Positions 1 through 7,699 of a stretch of DNA of 64,000 nt are shown here, piece after piece. Position numbers and translations under genes: made by a program. Position 1 is the stretch's first letter. Each line of letters opens with the position of its first letter. This DNA is from Devosia epidermidihirudinis (GTDB taxonomy: Bacteria; Pseudomonadota; Alphaproteobacteria; Rhizobiales; Devosiaceae), in NCBI RefSeq assembly GCF_000971295.1, contig NZ_LANJ01000046.1:62001-126000 (forward strand), read 5' to 3'. The notes under the pieces are model-generated. The model had not been told where the DNA came from, searched no databases, and saw only the letters and a list, made by a program, of their open reading frames with translations.

Positions 1-411
1 CTCGAAGACTGGCTCGACGAGTCCGCCCTGATGAAGCGCACCTTCCGCAACTGCGCCATCATCGCCGGGCTGATCGAGCGCCGTCACCCCGGCAAGGAAA
101 AGACCGGGCGGCAGATCACCATGTCGTCGGACCTGATCTATGACGTGCTCTATCAGCACGAGCCCGATCACATCCTCATTCAGGCAACCCGGCATGATGC
201 GGCGCGCGGCTTGCTTGATATCGAGCGGCTGGGCGACATGTTGCGCCGCATTCGCAGCCATATCGTGCACAAGCCGCTGGAGCGGGTTTCCCCGCTGGCC
301 GTGCCCCTCATGCTCGATATCGGCAAGGAGCCCATTTTCGGGGAAGGCCGCGAATCGGCTATGGCTGATGCTGCCGACGAATTGATCCGCGAAGCCATGG
401 GCCAGATTTGA
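1..411 (+). CDS. Ligase-associated DEXH-box DNA helicase, C-terminal end (partial)
   Basis: Reading frame 1 is open from the first base and ends at the TGA at 409-411, so only the last 136 residues lie in the window. The text (LEDWLDESALMKRTFRNCA, then GLIERRHPGKEK and VLYQHEPDHILI) matches my memory of the C-terminal region of the Lhr-like helicase found with ATP-dependent DNA ligase and a ligase-associated exonuclease in Proteobacteria. The next gene, pdeM, is the usual neighbour in that DNA-damage set and overlaps it by four bases, which supports the call. The helicase motor domains lie outside the window, so catalytic motifs cannot be checked. Confidence 0.8.
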   Translation, partial: LEDWLDESALMKRTFRNCAIIAGLIERRHPGKEKTGRQITMSSDLIYDVLYQHEPDHILIQATRHDAARGLLDIERLGDMLRRIRSHIVHKPLERVSPLAVPLMLDIGKEPIFGEGRESAMADAADELIREAMGQI

Positions 412-1115
412 GCCAGCCTCTATATAAAGCCGAGATTACGGAGACCCCGATCTTGCGCTTTGCCGGCCATAATTTTGAACCGCTCCCATCGGGGGCGCTG
501 CATTGGCCGGGCCAGCAAACCTTGCTGGTGGCCGATCTACATCTGGAAAAGATGAGCAGCTTCGCCCGTCGCGGCCAGATGCTGCCGCCCTACGATACCG
601 GCATGACGCTGGCGCGGCTTGAGGCCGATCTGCGCCGCACGGGCGCAAAGCGTCTCATCTCGCTCGGCGACAGCTTTCACCGCGCCGATGCTAGCAGTCT
701 GCTAACGCATTCCGACCGGATGCGACTGGATGCGCTGACCGATATTGTCGATTGCATCTGGCTGTCCGGCAACCACGATCCCGCCCCCCACGCCATCGGC
801 GGCACCTGCCTGCCCGAGCTGGAACTGGCCGGATTGACGCTGACGCACGAGCCCCGACGCGGCGCAGCGGGCCTGATTTCCGGGCATCTCCATCCTGCCG
901 CGCATATTCACATCGAAGGCCGCTCCACCCGCCGCCCGTGCTTCGTCCACGACAACCGCCTGATGATCCTGCCCGCCTATGGCGCATCCACCGGCTCGAT
1001 CAACATCATGTCGCCAGCCTTCATTGGCCTGTTCAACTGGCCGGGGCTGGAGGTGACGATGCTGGGGAGGGATCGCACCTATCCGGTGAGCCCCAAGCGG
1101 CTGGTGCGGGGATAG
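408..1115 (+). CDS. pdeM: Ligase-associated DNA damage response endonuclease PdeM
   Basis: A 235-residue calcineurin-like metallophosphoesterase. The metal-site motifs occur in order: VADLHLEK near residue 41, GDSFH near 87, GNHD near 121 and GHLH near 165. The family is a predicted endonuclease encoded with the ligase-associated helicase, exonuclease and ATP-dependent ligase. The only start that keeps the full N-terminus is TTG at 408, inside the TTGA that also holds the helicase stop, so translation is probably coupled. No other member of the set follows downstream; the ligase and exonuclease, if present, lie to the left of the window. Confidence 0.85.
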   Translation: MSQPLYKAEITETPILRFAGHNFEPLPSGALHWPGQQTLLVADLHLEKMSSFARRGQMLPPYDTGMTLARLEADLRRTGAKRLISLGDSFHRADASSLLTHSDRMRLDALTDIVDCIWLSGNHDPAPHAIGGTCLPELELAGLTLTHEPRRGAAGLISGHLHPAAHIHIEGRSTRRPCFVHDNRLMILPAYGASTGSINIMSPAFIGLFNWPGLEVTMLGRDRTYPVSPKRLVRG

Positions 1116-1128
1116 ATTTTTTGCGCGG

Positions 1129-1248
1129 ATACCCCCTCCTAGCCTCCCCCTGATAGGGGGAGGGACACGGCCGGTGGGTTGGGGGAGATCGTGTCCATTC
1201 CGCGATGTAGTTCCTCCCCCTTTTCAGGGGGAGGGTAGGAGGGGGTAT
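1129..1248. repeat. 120-bp cruciform element with 24-bp terminal inverted repeats
   Basis: The arms at 1129-1152 and 1225-1248 are reverse complements apart from one G/G mismatch (outer block ATACCCCCTCCTA, inner block CCTCCCCCTG). Each end can also fold locally, CCTCCCCCTGATAGGGGGAGG-like at 1143-1163 and a similar hairpin at 1213-1234. It lies between convergent genes and has no coding potential. It resembles small non-autonomous palindromic elements of Hyphomicrobiales; no target-site duplication is evident. Confidence 0.7.
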
Positions 1249-1262
1249 TCTTTCTCACCCAA

Positions 1263-2024
1263 CTACCGCTTGAACAGCACGCCGCCCAGCCAGCCGGTGA
1301 CCAGCGCCAGAAGCACGCAGATGATGCCGTAGAGCAGCGGCTGCTGTACTGCAGACAGCGCCAGGAACCGTTCGAAGCCAATCTTGCGCACCGAGAAGCC
1401 CTCGGACTTGCGCGCGATGATTTCGCCGTTCTTGAACACATAGGTCAGCGCGATATAGGGGCCCGGTGGGGCATTGCTCGGCAGGGTCAGGCGCGCCGAA
1501 TAGAAGTTGTCCGACAGGAAGTTGACGCCATTTTCCTGAATGCCGAACAGGCCTTCCTCGGTCATCAGCCGCACCAGTTCGCGGCCGAAAACGGCGCTCT
1601 TCCACCAGTCGACGCCACTGGGCATCAGCGTATGCGCCTCGGGCAGGATGTAGTTGGTGGTAAGGGTCGTGACGTCGGTGATGTCCTTAAGCCGTGCACT
1701 GGCCAAGACATGGAAATAGCTCGGGAAATTCTTGTATTCGACCTGATCTGTATTGAGCCAGATGCCGAAATTGTGGGTCTTTTGCCGCGCCACCCGGTTC
1801 TGGGTTGGGCCAAGCACCACCACGATGGTCTGGAATGGTCCTTCGACAACCTTCTCGGTCGAACCGGCATCGGGCATGATCTGGCCGAAAAAGCTCATGC
1901 GCTCGCCGTCAAAGCTCGAGGTGATCTCCACCGTGTCGTTCGATACCTGGGACACAAGGCGGGCCGCGTGGGCCGGCGCCACCAGTCCAAACAGGATCGC
2001 GAACAGGGCGAGCAAACGCATCAT
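1263..2024 (-). CDS. TIGR02186 family membrane-anchored protein
   Basis: A 253-residue protein with an N-terminal signal peptide (residues 1-20, ending AHA), an extracytoplasmic body and one C-terminal membrane helix (about 231-250) ending in FKR. This is the layout of the TIGR02186 family, which has no established function. Its ATG overlaps the stop of the upstream TauE-type permease by four bases (2021-2024), so the two are translationally coupled and probably work together at the inner membrane. I infer an accessory role in anion or sulfur-compound export; nothing in the sequence defines the substrate. Confidence 0.75.
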   Translation of the reverse strand: MMRLLALFAILFGLVAPAHAARLVSQVSNDTVEITSSFDGERMSFFGQIMPDAGSTEKVVEGPFQTIVVVLGPTQNRVARQKTHNFGIWLNTDQVEYKNFPSYFHVLASARLKDITDVTTLTTNYILPEAHTLMPSGVDWWKSAVFGRELVRLMTEEGLFGIQENGVNFLSDNFYSARLTLPSNAPPGPYIALTYVFKNGEIIARKSEGFSVRKIGFERFLALSAVQQPLLYGIICVLLALVTGWLGGVLFKR

Positions 2025-2953
2025 TGCCGCGCCCCCAGCACCGCCATGCTGAACACGTCGGCCGGAGCCAGCACCAGCGAAAGGCCGAAGCGGATGGCCA
2101 CGGCCAGCACGAGGATAGCGAGCAACCCGCGCAGCTGTTCGCCGCGCAGATATTTGCCTGCCGAAGCACCAAACTGCGCCCCGGCTGTGCCGCCCACCAT
2201 CAGGCAGAAGGCGAGCAGGATATCGACGCTCTGGCTTTGCACGGCGTGCAGAATGGTGGTTGCGGCCATCATCGCCACAACCTGCGCCAGCGACGTGCCG
2301 ATAACGACATTGCCCGGCACGCGCAGCAGGTAGACCAGCGCAGGCACCATGATGAAGCCACCGCCGATACCCAGTAGCGAGCCGACAAAGCCGATGAAAA
2401 GCCCGATCACCAGTACCGGCAGGACACTAATATAGAGCCGCGATTTCTTGAACCGCACGCGCATCGGCAGGCCGTGAATCCAGCTGTGCTGATTGGGCAG
2501 GCGGTCGCGAACGACGATGCCCTTGCGCTGCTTGAGGATTGCGCGCGTCGATTCAATCAGCATCAGCGTGCCGACAAAGCCGAGCAGGATCAAAAAGCCG
2601 AGCGAAATGAAGAGGTCGAGCTGGCCGGCGTCGCGGAGCACGGCGAAGGTCGCCACCCCGCCAAAGGCCCCTAAGACACCCGACAACACCAGATACATTG
2701 CCAGATGGAGGTCTATGCCTCCGCGGCGATAGTGACTGAGCGCACCAGAGGTGGACGCGGCCACCACTTGACCGGTCACCGAAGCCACGGCCACCGGCGC
2801 CGGAACGCCCGAGAAAATCAGCAGTGGCGTCAGCAAAAAGCCGCCGCCCACGCCGAACAGGCCCGACAGGAATCCCACAGCCGCCCCAATTCCCACAAGG
2901 AAAAAGAGGTTCATGGAAAGCTCAGCGATCGGCAGATAAATCTGCAAGATCAA
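2021..2953 (-). CDS. Sulfite exporter TauE/SafE family permease
   Basis: A roughly 310-residue polytopic membrane protein with the duplicated TauE/SafE glycine-rich motif, GFLSGLFGVGGGFLLTPL near residue 28 and GSLLGIGGGFIMVPAL near 200. Family members move sulfite, sulfoacetate or other organic anions across the inner membrane. The chosen start is TTG at 2953, giving an N-terminus (IYLPIAELS) like that of related proteins; an in-frame ATG at 2914 would remove it and is less likely. The gene is the first of a two-gene unit with the TIGR02186 protein. Confidence 0.85.
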   Translation of the reverse strand: MILQIYLPIAELSMNLFFLVGIGAAVGFLSGLFGVGGGFLLTPLLIFSGVPAPVAVASVTGQVVAASTSGALSHYRRGGIDLHLAMYLVLSGVLGAFGGVATFAVLRDAGQLDLFISLGFLILLGFVGTLMLIESTRAILKQRKGIVVRDRLPNQHSWIHGLPMRVRFKKSRLYISVLPVLVIGLFIGFVGSLLGIGGGFIMVPALVYLLRVPGNVVIGTSLAQVVAMMAATTILHAVQSQSVDILLAFCLMVGGTAGAQFGASAGKYLRGEQLRGLLAILVLAVAIRFGLSLVLAPADVFSMAVLGARQ

Positions 2954-3011
2954 GTCCGTTCACAGATAGGTTGTGCGCTACCCTAACCCGAGGTCTGTCA
3001 ACAATAGGTCA

Positions 3012-3039
3012 AAGGCCCCCATCTTCTGATGGGGGCCTT
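3012..3039 (-). terminator. Hairpin terminator after the PodJ-like gene
   Basis: A perfect 12-bp stem (AAGGCCCCCATC, loop TTCT, GATGGGGGCCTT) lies 30 bases past the stop of the leftward gene. The T-rich tract ACTTTTTT is on the right-hand side, so it would be a canonical terminator for rightward transcripts; leftward it is followed only by TTTG. Both flanking genes are leftward, so it probably isolates tauE. Confidence 0.6.
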
Positions 3040-3068
3040 CACTTTTTTGCGTAATGTTTTGAAACAGA

Positions 3069-6000
3069 TCAGACCGGCTGGCTGCCCAGCACGGCGAGCA
3101 GGCGCGGATTGACCGCACCGACCTCTGTCATGCCTGTGCCGCGCTCGAAGGCCTTGATGGCATCGGCGGTTTTGGGGCCGGCAACACCATCGGGCGAACC
3201 GACATCAAAGCCGAGGCGCGTCAGCGCCTGCTGCACCTTGGACACCACATCGCGGGTCTTGATTGCCTGGCCGGGGTCGAACTTGTCGGTCCAAGTGCCG
3301 AGCGGCGCGAAGTTTGCCGCCAGATCGATTGATTCCGCTTTCCAGCCTGCAAGCTCGGCGTTGACCGCGCTGACCGTTTCCGACGACAGGGACTTGGCAA
3401 TATCGTCGCGCGCCTTGGCGGCATCGGCATCGCCGCTGCGGGCGGCCAGCGAGAACCACTTGTAGGACTGCGAGAAATCCTGCTCGACGCCCAGGCCACG
3501 GGCATAGAGCATGCCCAGGTTGAACTGGCTGTCGGTCATGCCGCGGGCAGCTGCCTGCTGGAACCATTCGGCAGCCGCTTCAAACTCCTGCTCGCCCAGC
3601 TGACCGCTGGCGTAAAGCGCGGCGAGGTTGTGCATGGACATGCGGTTGCCCGCTTCCGCGCCGCGCTGGTACCAGAGCTTTGCCTGCTCGAGATCCTTGT
3701 CGACGCCGGTGCCGCCCTCATAGAGGTTGCCCAGGCGATACTGAGCGGGCACGAAGCCCTGCGCTGCGGAGCGCTCGTACCACTTCGCGGCTTCGGCATA
3801 GTCCTGCGTGACCGCACGACCTTCGGTGTAGATGGCGCCAATTTCAAACTGCGCCCGGGCGTCGCCATCGGCGGCGGCCTGACGCAATTCCAGCGGACCA
3901 ACGCTTTCGGGCGGCAGCTCGAAGGCAATGGCGGCGGGCGTCGCAGGCGTTGCCGGCAGCGCGCTGGGTGGGGTCGCCACCAGTGTCGATGGCATTGCTG
4001 TCGACGCTGTTGGCTTGGTGAAGCCAGCGGAGGCAGGAGTGATCGAGCCCACTGCGGTATTGTCGAGCATGTCGATAACGCGCGCTTCGGGCCGCACCAA
4101 CGACACCTCGTCAGAGGCGGTTGGCGCTGGATTGCTGGCGGGCGCAGGCTCGGTCGGCTCTGGAACGTCGGCGGCCGCAGCGGATGTAGCCGGGGCCGGA
4201 GTGGCGTCGCCACCGCTGCGCTGCATGACAAGATTGAGCGCCAGGAGCGACACGGCCACCAGCGCAGCCGAGAGCAGCAGCGGGCGACGGTAACGGATCA
4301 GGAAGCTCTGCTGCGTTTCTGTCGTCTCAATGCTGACGTCGCCATCGGTGACCGAAGCGAACTGGGCCGGTTCTGGCGCCGCGACAGGCTCGGCCTTTGG
4401 GGCCTTCTTTTCGCGGACGGGCTTGGCAGGCTTTTTGGCCTTGGCCGGCACATCGGGCTGATCGACAACCGCGGGGGCGGCGTCTTTCTCTGGCAGGAAG
4501 CGCGACAAGGCGCGGCTGATGGCCGAATTGGCAGACACCGCAGCCGCACCACCATCCTGACGGGCCCGCTGGGCGCGACGAGCAGCGGCAACAAAGGTGC
4601 TGGTGCTGTTGTGGGACGCAGGCGCTTCAACCTGCGGCACAGCTTCAGCCGGGCGCGGCGCAAATGGATCCGCTTCTGCCCCGGCAAAGCTCGATTTGGG
4701 CCGCGGTGGCAATTCGGCATCGGCGGGGTTGAAGCGCGGTGCAGCCGGGTTCGGGCGTGCGCGATCGGTGCTGCGGGCCTCGATTGCGGTACGCACGGGC
4801 GCCAGGTCCTTGAAGCCCGGATCGATCAGCGGCGCATCATCGGCTGGATTGGCCGGCATAGTGTCGCTCTTGGCGGAGAGCTTGGGACCGGCAAGCGCGG
4901 TCAGCATCGCCTCGATACGGGCCTCTTCTGCTGGCTCATCAGCGGGTGCGGCGGTTACCGTGGCGGCTGCCGTCGACGCTGCCTTTGCAACAGCCGGTGC
5001 GGCCTTGCTGGTCTCAGTCGCGGCCTTGGCCTGACGTGCACTCAGCGTGGCCTCAAGACGGGTCAGGCGCTCAGCCGTTTCCTTGCCAGCCGTGTTGAAC
5101 AGCGCGGTCATACGGGTTTCGAGTGCACCCATGCTTTCATCGGAAAGCTTGGTGGCGCCGGCTGGTGCGCTGGTCTTGGCGACGGCAGCAGATGTCTTCT
5201 CGGCGACGAGATCGGCCAGAGCGTCATAGTCCGGCGTCTTGCCCGCGCTTTTGATCAGCGAGGTCAGGCGATCTTCGATGCTCTTGAGGCTGTCGGGGCC
5301 GAACATGGCAACAGGCGAGGGCGACTTGCGGGTCACCGCTTCGCTGGTGCGCTCGGCAACCATGGTGGCCAGAGCCTCGAAATCGGGGCCTTCCTGGTTC
5401 GAATACAGCGACGCCAGCGTGTTCAGCTGCGCGCCGGTTTCGTCCATGCGCGCCATCAGCAGCTTGAGCTGGTTTTCGACCTGCGTCGTGTCAGTTGGCA
5501 CGATGCGGTCGGACAGTGCGTCGATCTGGCTTTCGAGACGCATGAAGCGGGGCTCGATGCCCGACATGACGGCATCGCGCAGATCGGAAATATCTGACTT
5601 GAGGCCGGCAATGTCGCGGTTGGAGCTGTCGAGGCCACCAATGCGGGCGGCAATCTCGTCCACCTTACCAATCAGCAGGTCCGGCGCAGCGTCGCGGTCC
5701 TTCATCGCCAGGGTGAAGGCCGACAGCTCAGAGGTCAGGCGTTCAAAGTCGTTGGAGCCCAGCGCCACGTTCCGCTCGATGGCGTCGATGCGGTCATAGA
5801 CATTGCGGACGCTCTGCTCGATTGCGTCCATCACCGGAACCAGCACTTCGGCGCCGTCACGGACGGGCTCGCTGGCCTTGCGCTCCTCGCGCACGATTTC
5901 GCGTTCCATCTGCTCAGCCTGCAATTCGGCAAGCTTGCCAACAGTGGCCGAAACGTCGTCGAGGCGATTGTTGATGGTGGAGAGATCGACGCGTGGACCA

Positions 6001-6611
6001 TCTTCGATCATCGCGGCAAGCGCACCGATCTGCGCCTCAAGCCGCTTGACCTGACCAGTCTCGCCGACAGCACCGGCCAGTAGCTCAACCACATGGGTCA
6101 GCTGTTCGACCTGCATGGCGACTTCGCGAACGCTGCCATTGCCGCGCTGCGCCTTCAGCTCACCTTCCAGCCGCTCAAGACGGCCCGACAGGCCGGTCAC
6201 CAGCGAGGTCAGATCGCGCAGTTCCGGCATCTCTGCCGAACGGCGCGCAGGGGCGGGTGCGGAGGCCGACATCTGTCGGCCACGAATTTCGGCGATGGCT
6301 GAGCTGAGCGCGTCATGCTCGTCGCTGACCAGAGTGTCGTCGCGTTCGCTGAAGCGATCTACGGCGCGCTTGACGGTGCGGAGCGCCTCGCGGCGACGGA
6401 CCGTCGGCTCTGGCGTGACCACTTGTTCACGCAGGGAGCGAACGCGTTGTGCAAAGCCGGCCATTGCTGGTTCGGGTTCTTCAACCCGTGCATAGCGCCC
6501 CTCGACCTGATCGAGCAGAGCCACGAGTTCGCCGCGCAACGCCTGCCATTCGCCCGGATGAGGCTCATGAGCTGGGTCGGACATATCCGAAAGTGGGTAG
6601 GCGCGGGCCAT
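3069..6611 (-). CDS. PodJ-like polar organizing protein with SEL1 repeats and peptidoglycan-binding domain
   Basis: A 1180-residue protein. Residues 1 to about 560 are charged and heptad-rich with repeated MEDRLTSL/LEARM-type helices, consistent with a long cytoplasmic coiled coil. Residues 560-770 are Pro/Ala-rich. A basic-flanked membrane helix follows at about 774-793 (RYRRPLLLSAALVAVSLLAL). The periplasmic part has about four SEL1/TPR-like repeats (about 905-1085, e.g. AAKWYERSAAQG) and a C-terminal PG_binding_1 domain (about 1130-1175). This order is that of Caulobacter PodJ and its rhizobial relatives, which mark a cell pole. The ATG at 6611 has AGGGAC just upstream. A CtrA-like site lies about 80 bases upstream. 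It could be another SEL1 polarity protein rather than the PodJ orthologue. Confidence 0.7.
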   Translation of the reverse strand: MARAYPLSDMSDPAHEPHPGEWQALRGELVALLDQVEGRYARVEEPEPAMAGFAQRVRSLREQVVTPEPTVRRREALRTVKRAVDRFSERDDTLVSDEHDALSSAIAEIRGRQMSASAPAPARRSAEMPELRDLTSLVTGLSGRLERLEGELKAQRGNGSVREVAMQVEQLTHVVELLAGAVGETGQVKRLEAQIGALAAMIEDGPRVDLSTINNRLDDVSATVGKLAELQAEQMEREIVREERKASEPVRDGAEVLVPVMDAIEQSVRNVYDRIDAIERNVALGSNDFERLTSELSAFTLAMKDRDAAPDLLIGKVDEIAARIGGLDSSNRDIAGLKSDISDLRDAVMSGIEPRFMRLESQIDALSDRIVPTDTTQVENQLKLLMARMDETGAQLNTLASLYSNQEGPDFEALATMVAERTSEAVTRKSPSPVAMFGPDSLKSIEDRLTSLIKSAGKTPDYDALADLVAEKTSAAVAKTSAPAGATKLSDESMGALETRMTALFNTAGKETAERLTRLEATLSARQAKAATETSKAAPAVAKAASTAAATVTAAPADEPAEEARIEAMLTALAGPKLSAKSDTMPANPADDAPLIDPGFKDLAPVRTAIEARSTDRARPNPAAPRFNPADAELPPRPKSSFAGAEADPFAPRPAEAVPQVEAPASHNSTSTFVAAARRAQRARQDGGAAAVSANSAISRALSRFLPEKDAAPAVVDQPDVPAKAKKPAKPVREKKAPKAEPVAAPEPAQFASVTDGDVSIETTETQQSFLIRYRRPLLLSAALVAVSLLALNLVMQRSGGDATPAPATSAAAADVPEPTEPAPASNPAPTASDEVSLVRPEARVIDMLDNTAVGSITPASAGFTKPTASTAMPSTLVATPPSALPATPATPAAIAFELPPESVGPLELRQAAADGDARAQFEIGAIYTEGRAVTQDYAEAAKWYERSAAQGFVPAQYRLGNLYEGGTGVDKDLEQAKLWYQRGAEAGNRMSMHNLAALYASGQLGEQEFEAAAEWFQQAAARGMTDSQFNLGMLYARGLGVEQDFSQSYKWFSLAARSGDADAAKARDDIAKSLSSETVSAVNAELAGWKAESIDLAANFAPLGTWTDKFDPGQAIKTRDVVSKVQQALTRLGFDVGSPDGVAGPKTADAIKAFERGTGMTEVGAVNPRLLAVLGSQPV

Positions 6612-6687
6612 GGTCAGTCCCTGTCATGAGAAGCACTCACCCCGCGATTCAACACGGAGATTAAAGCCTACTCTTGAGAAAACATGG

Positions 6688-6702
6688 TAAAGAACCCGTT
6701 AA
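6688..6702 (-). promoter_or_regulatory. CtrA-like site upstream of the PodJ-like gene
   Basis: On the minus strand TTAA-CGGGTTC-TTTA matches the CtrA full-site consensus TTAA-N7-TTAA with one mismatch. It is 77-91 bases upstream of the ATG at 6611. A single near-match in AT-rich intergenic DNA is weak evidence by itself. Confidence 0.35.
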
Positions 6703-6876
6703 ATACCCACTCACATTGCGAATCCGACCCCTTCTAAGTGTTGATTATCCGTGATCTCGCGCCGGCTCATAGGGTCTTGTCCTTATCGCTAATGGCTGTC
6801 GATTGAGTGATTTGCTAGAGAGGTCTTGCGTGCTCGGGGTTGCCCCGTCGCGCTCGTGCCCTGGGAGAGCCTGTCC

Positions 6877-7548
6877 ATGACCCGCCGTCGTATCATCATC
6901 GTCGATGACCATCCTCTGTTCCGCGCCGCCTTGCGCCAGACCCTTTCGGGTGGCGACGCCACGGTCAATGTCGAGGAAGCCGGTGATCTGGCGGGGCTCA
7001 GTACCGCCCTTGACGCCGACCGCGATTGCGATCTGGTGCTGCTCGACCTCAACATGCCCGGCGTTCGCGGCTTCTCGGGCCTGCTGCTCTTGCGCGCCCA
7101 ATACCCTGATATTCCGGTGATGATCATTTCGGCAGTCGAGGACACCACCGTGATTCGTCGCGCCTTCGAGCTTGGCTCGGCTGGCTACCTGCATAAGTCT
7201 GTGGGGCCGACTGAAATCCGCCGCGCCATCGAAACCGTGCTGTCAGGCGAAGTGTTCATCCCCGAAGGGACAACGCTTGGTGCCGACGACAGCTATACAG
7301 CCTTGATGCGTCGTCTCGCGACCCTCACGCCCCAGCAGGTGCGTGTGCTGATGATGCTCAGCGATGGCCTGATGAACAAGCAGATCGCCTATGAGCTGAC
7401 GATTTCGGAAGCTACCGTGAAGGCCCACGTTTCGGCCATTCTGCAAAAGCTCGACGTCGACAGCCGCACGCAGGCCGTGATCGCCGCATCGCGCATCGAG
7501 GAAGGGCACTTTGAGGCCCTGTTCGCGACGGGTGCCGAGAAGGTTTAG
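6877..7548 (+). CDS. LuxR/NarL-family response regulator
   Basis: A 223-residue two-component regulator. The receiver has the acidic pair D10/D11, phospho-acceptor D57 (LVLLDLNMPG) and K107. The C-terminal LuxR-type helix-turn-helix spans about 150-205 (LTPQQVRVLMMLSDGLMNKQIA). The start is ATG 6877, which has GGGAG eight to twelve bases upstream; a longer frame begins at 6826 but lacks a better start. It is convergent with the hybrid histidine kinase at 7700-9322, a pairing seen for kinases of the NahK/ErcS type and LuxR-type regulators, so they are likely partners. Confidence 0.85.
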   Translation: MTRRRIIIVDDHPLFRAALRQTLSGGDATVNVEEAGDLAGLSTALDADRDCDLVLLDLNMPGVRGFSGLLLLRAQYPDIPVMIISAVEDTTVIRRAFELGSAGYLHKSVGPTEIRRAIETVLSGEVFIPEGTTLGADDSYTALMRRLATLTPQQVRVLMMLSDGLMNKQIAYELTISEATVKAHVSAILQKLDVDSRTQAVIAASRIEEGHFEALFATGAEKV

Positions 7549-7564
7549 GGTTTCACCCACAGGT

Positions 7565-7642
7565 CGTCACCCTCGGGCTTGACCCGGACTCTGCATTTGC
7601 TGCTGGTCTGCAAGGACCCTCGGGTCGAGCCCGAGGGTGACG
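7565..7642. repeat. Dispersed paired-palindrome repeat, copy 1
   Basis: Two 22-bp arms (7565-7586 and 7621-7642) are inverted relative to one another with one mismatch; the core is CCCTCGGG...CCCGAGGG. The right-hand unit alone is a hairpin (7617-7624 with 7630-7637). It sits between two convergent genes and can form a terminator-like structure for both. Copies 2 and 3 are at 22613-22692 and 61203-61275. Confidence 0.8.
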
Positions 7643-7699
7643 AGCGGCGGTAGGGCGACGTATGGCAGTGGCCGCGCCGTCGTAATCTCAGGCAGTCCT

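Noticed and set aside
2996..3001. TTGACA on the minus strand upstream of tauE as a -35 box
   Set aside because: No acceptable -10 element at 16-18 bases.
3630..5597. A 655-codon rightward open frame antisense to the PodJ-like gene
   Set aside because: Gly/Arg/Cys-rich translation with no domain, no start signal, and it lies wholly within a well-supported gene; a GC-rich antisense artefact.
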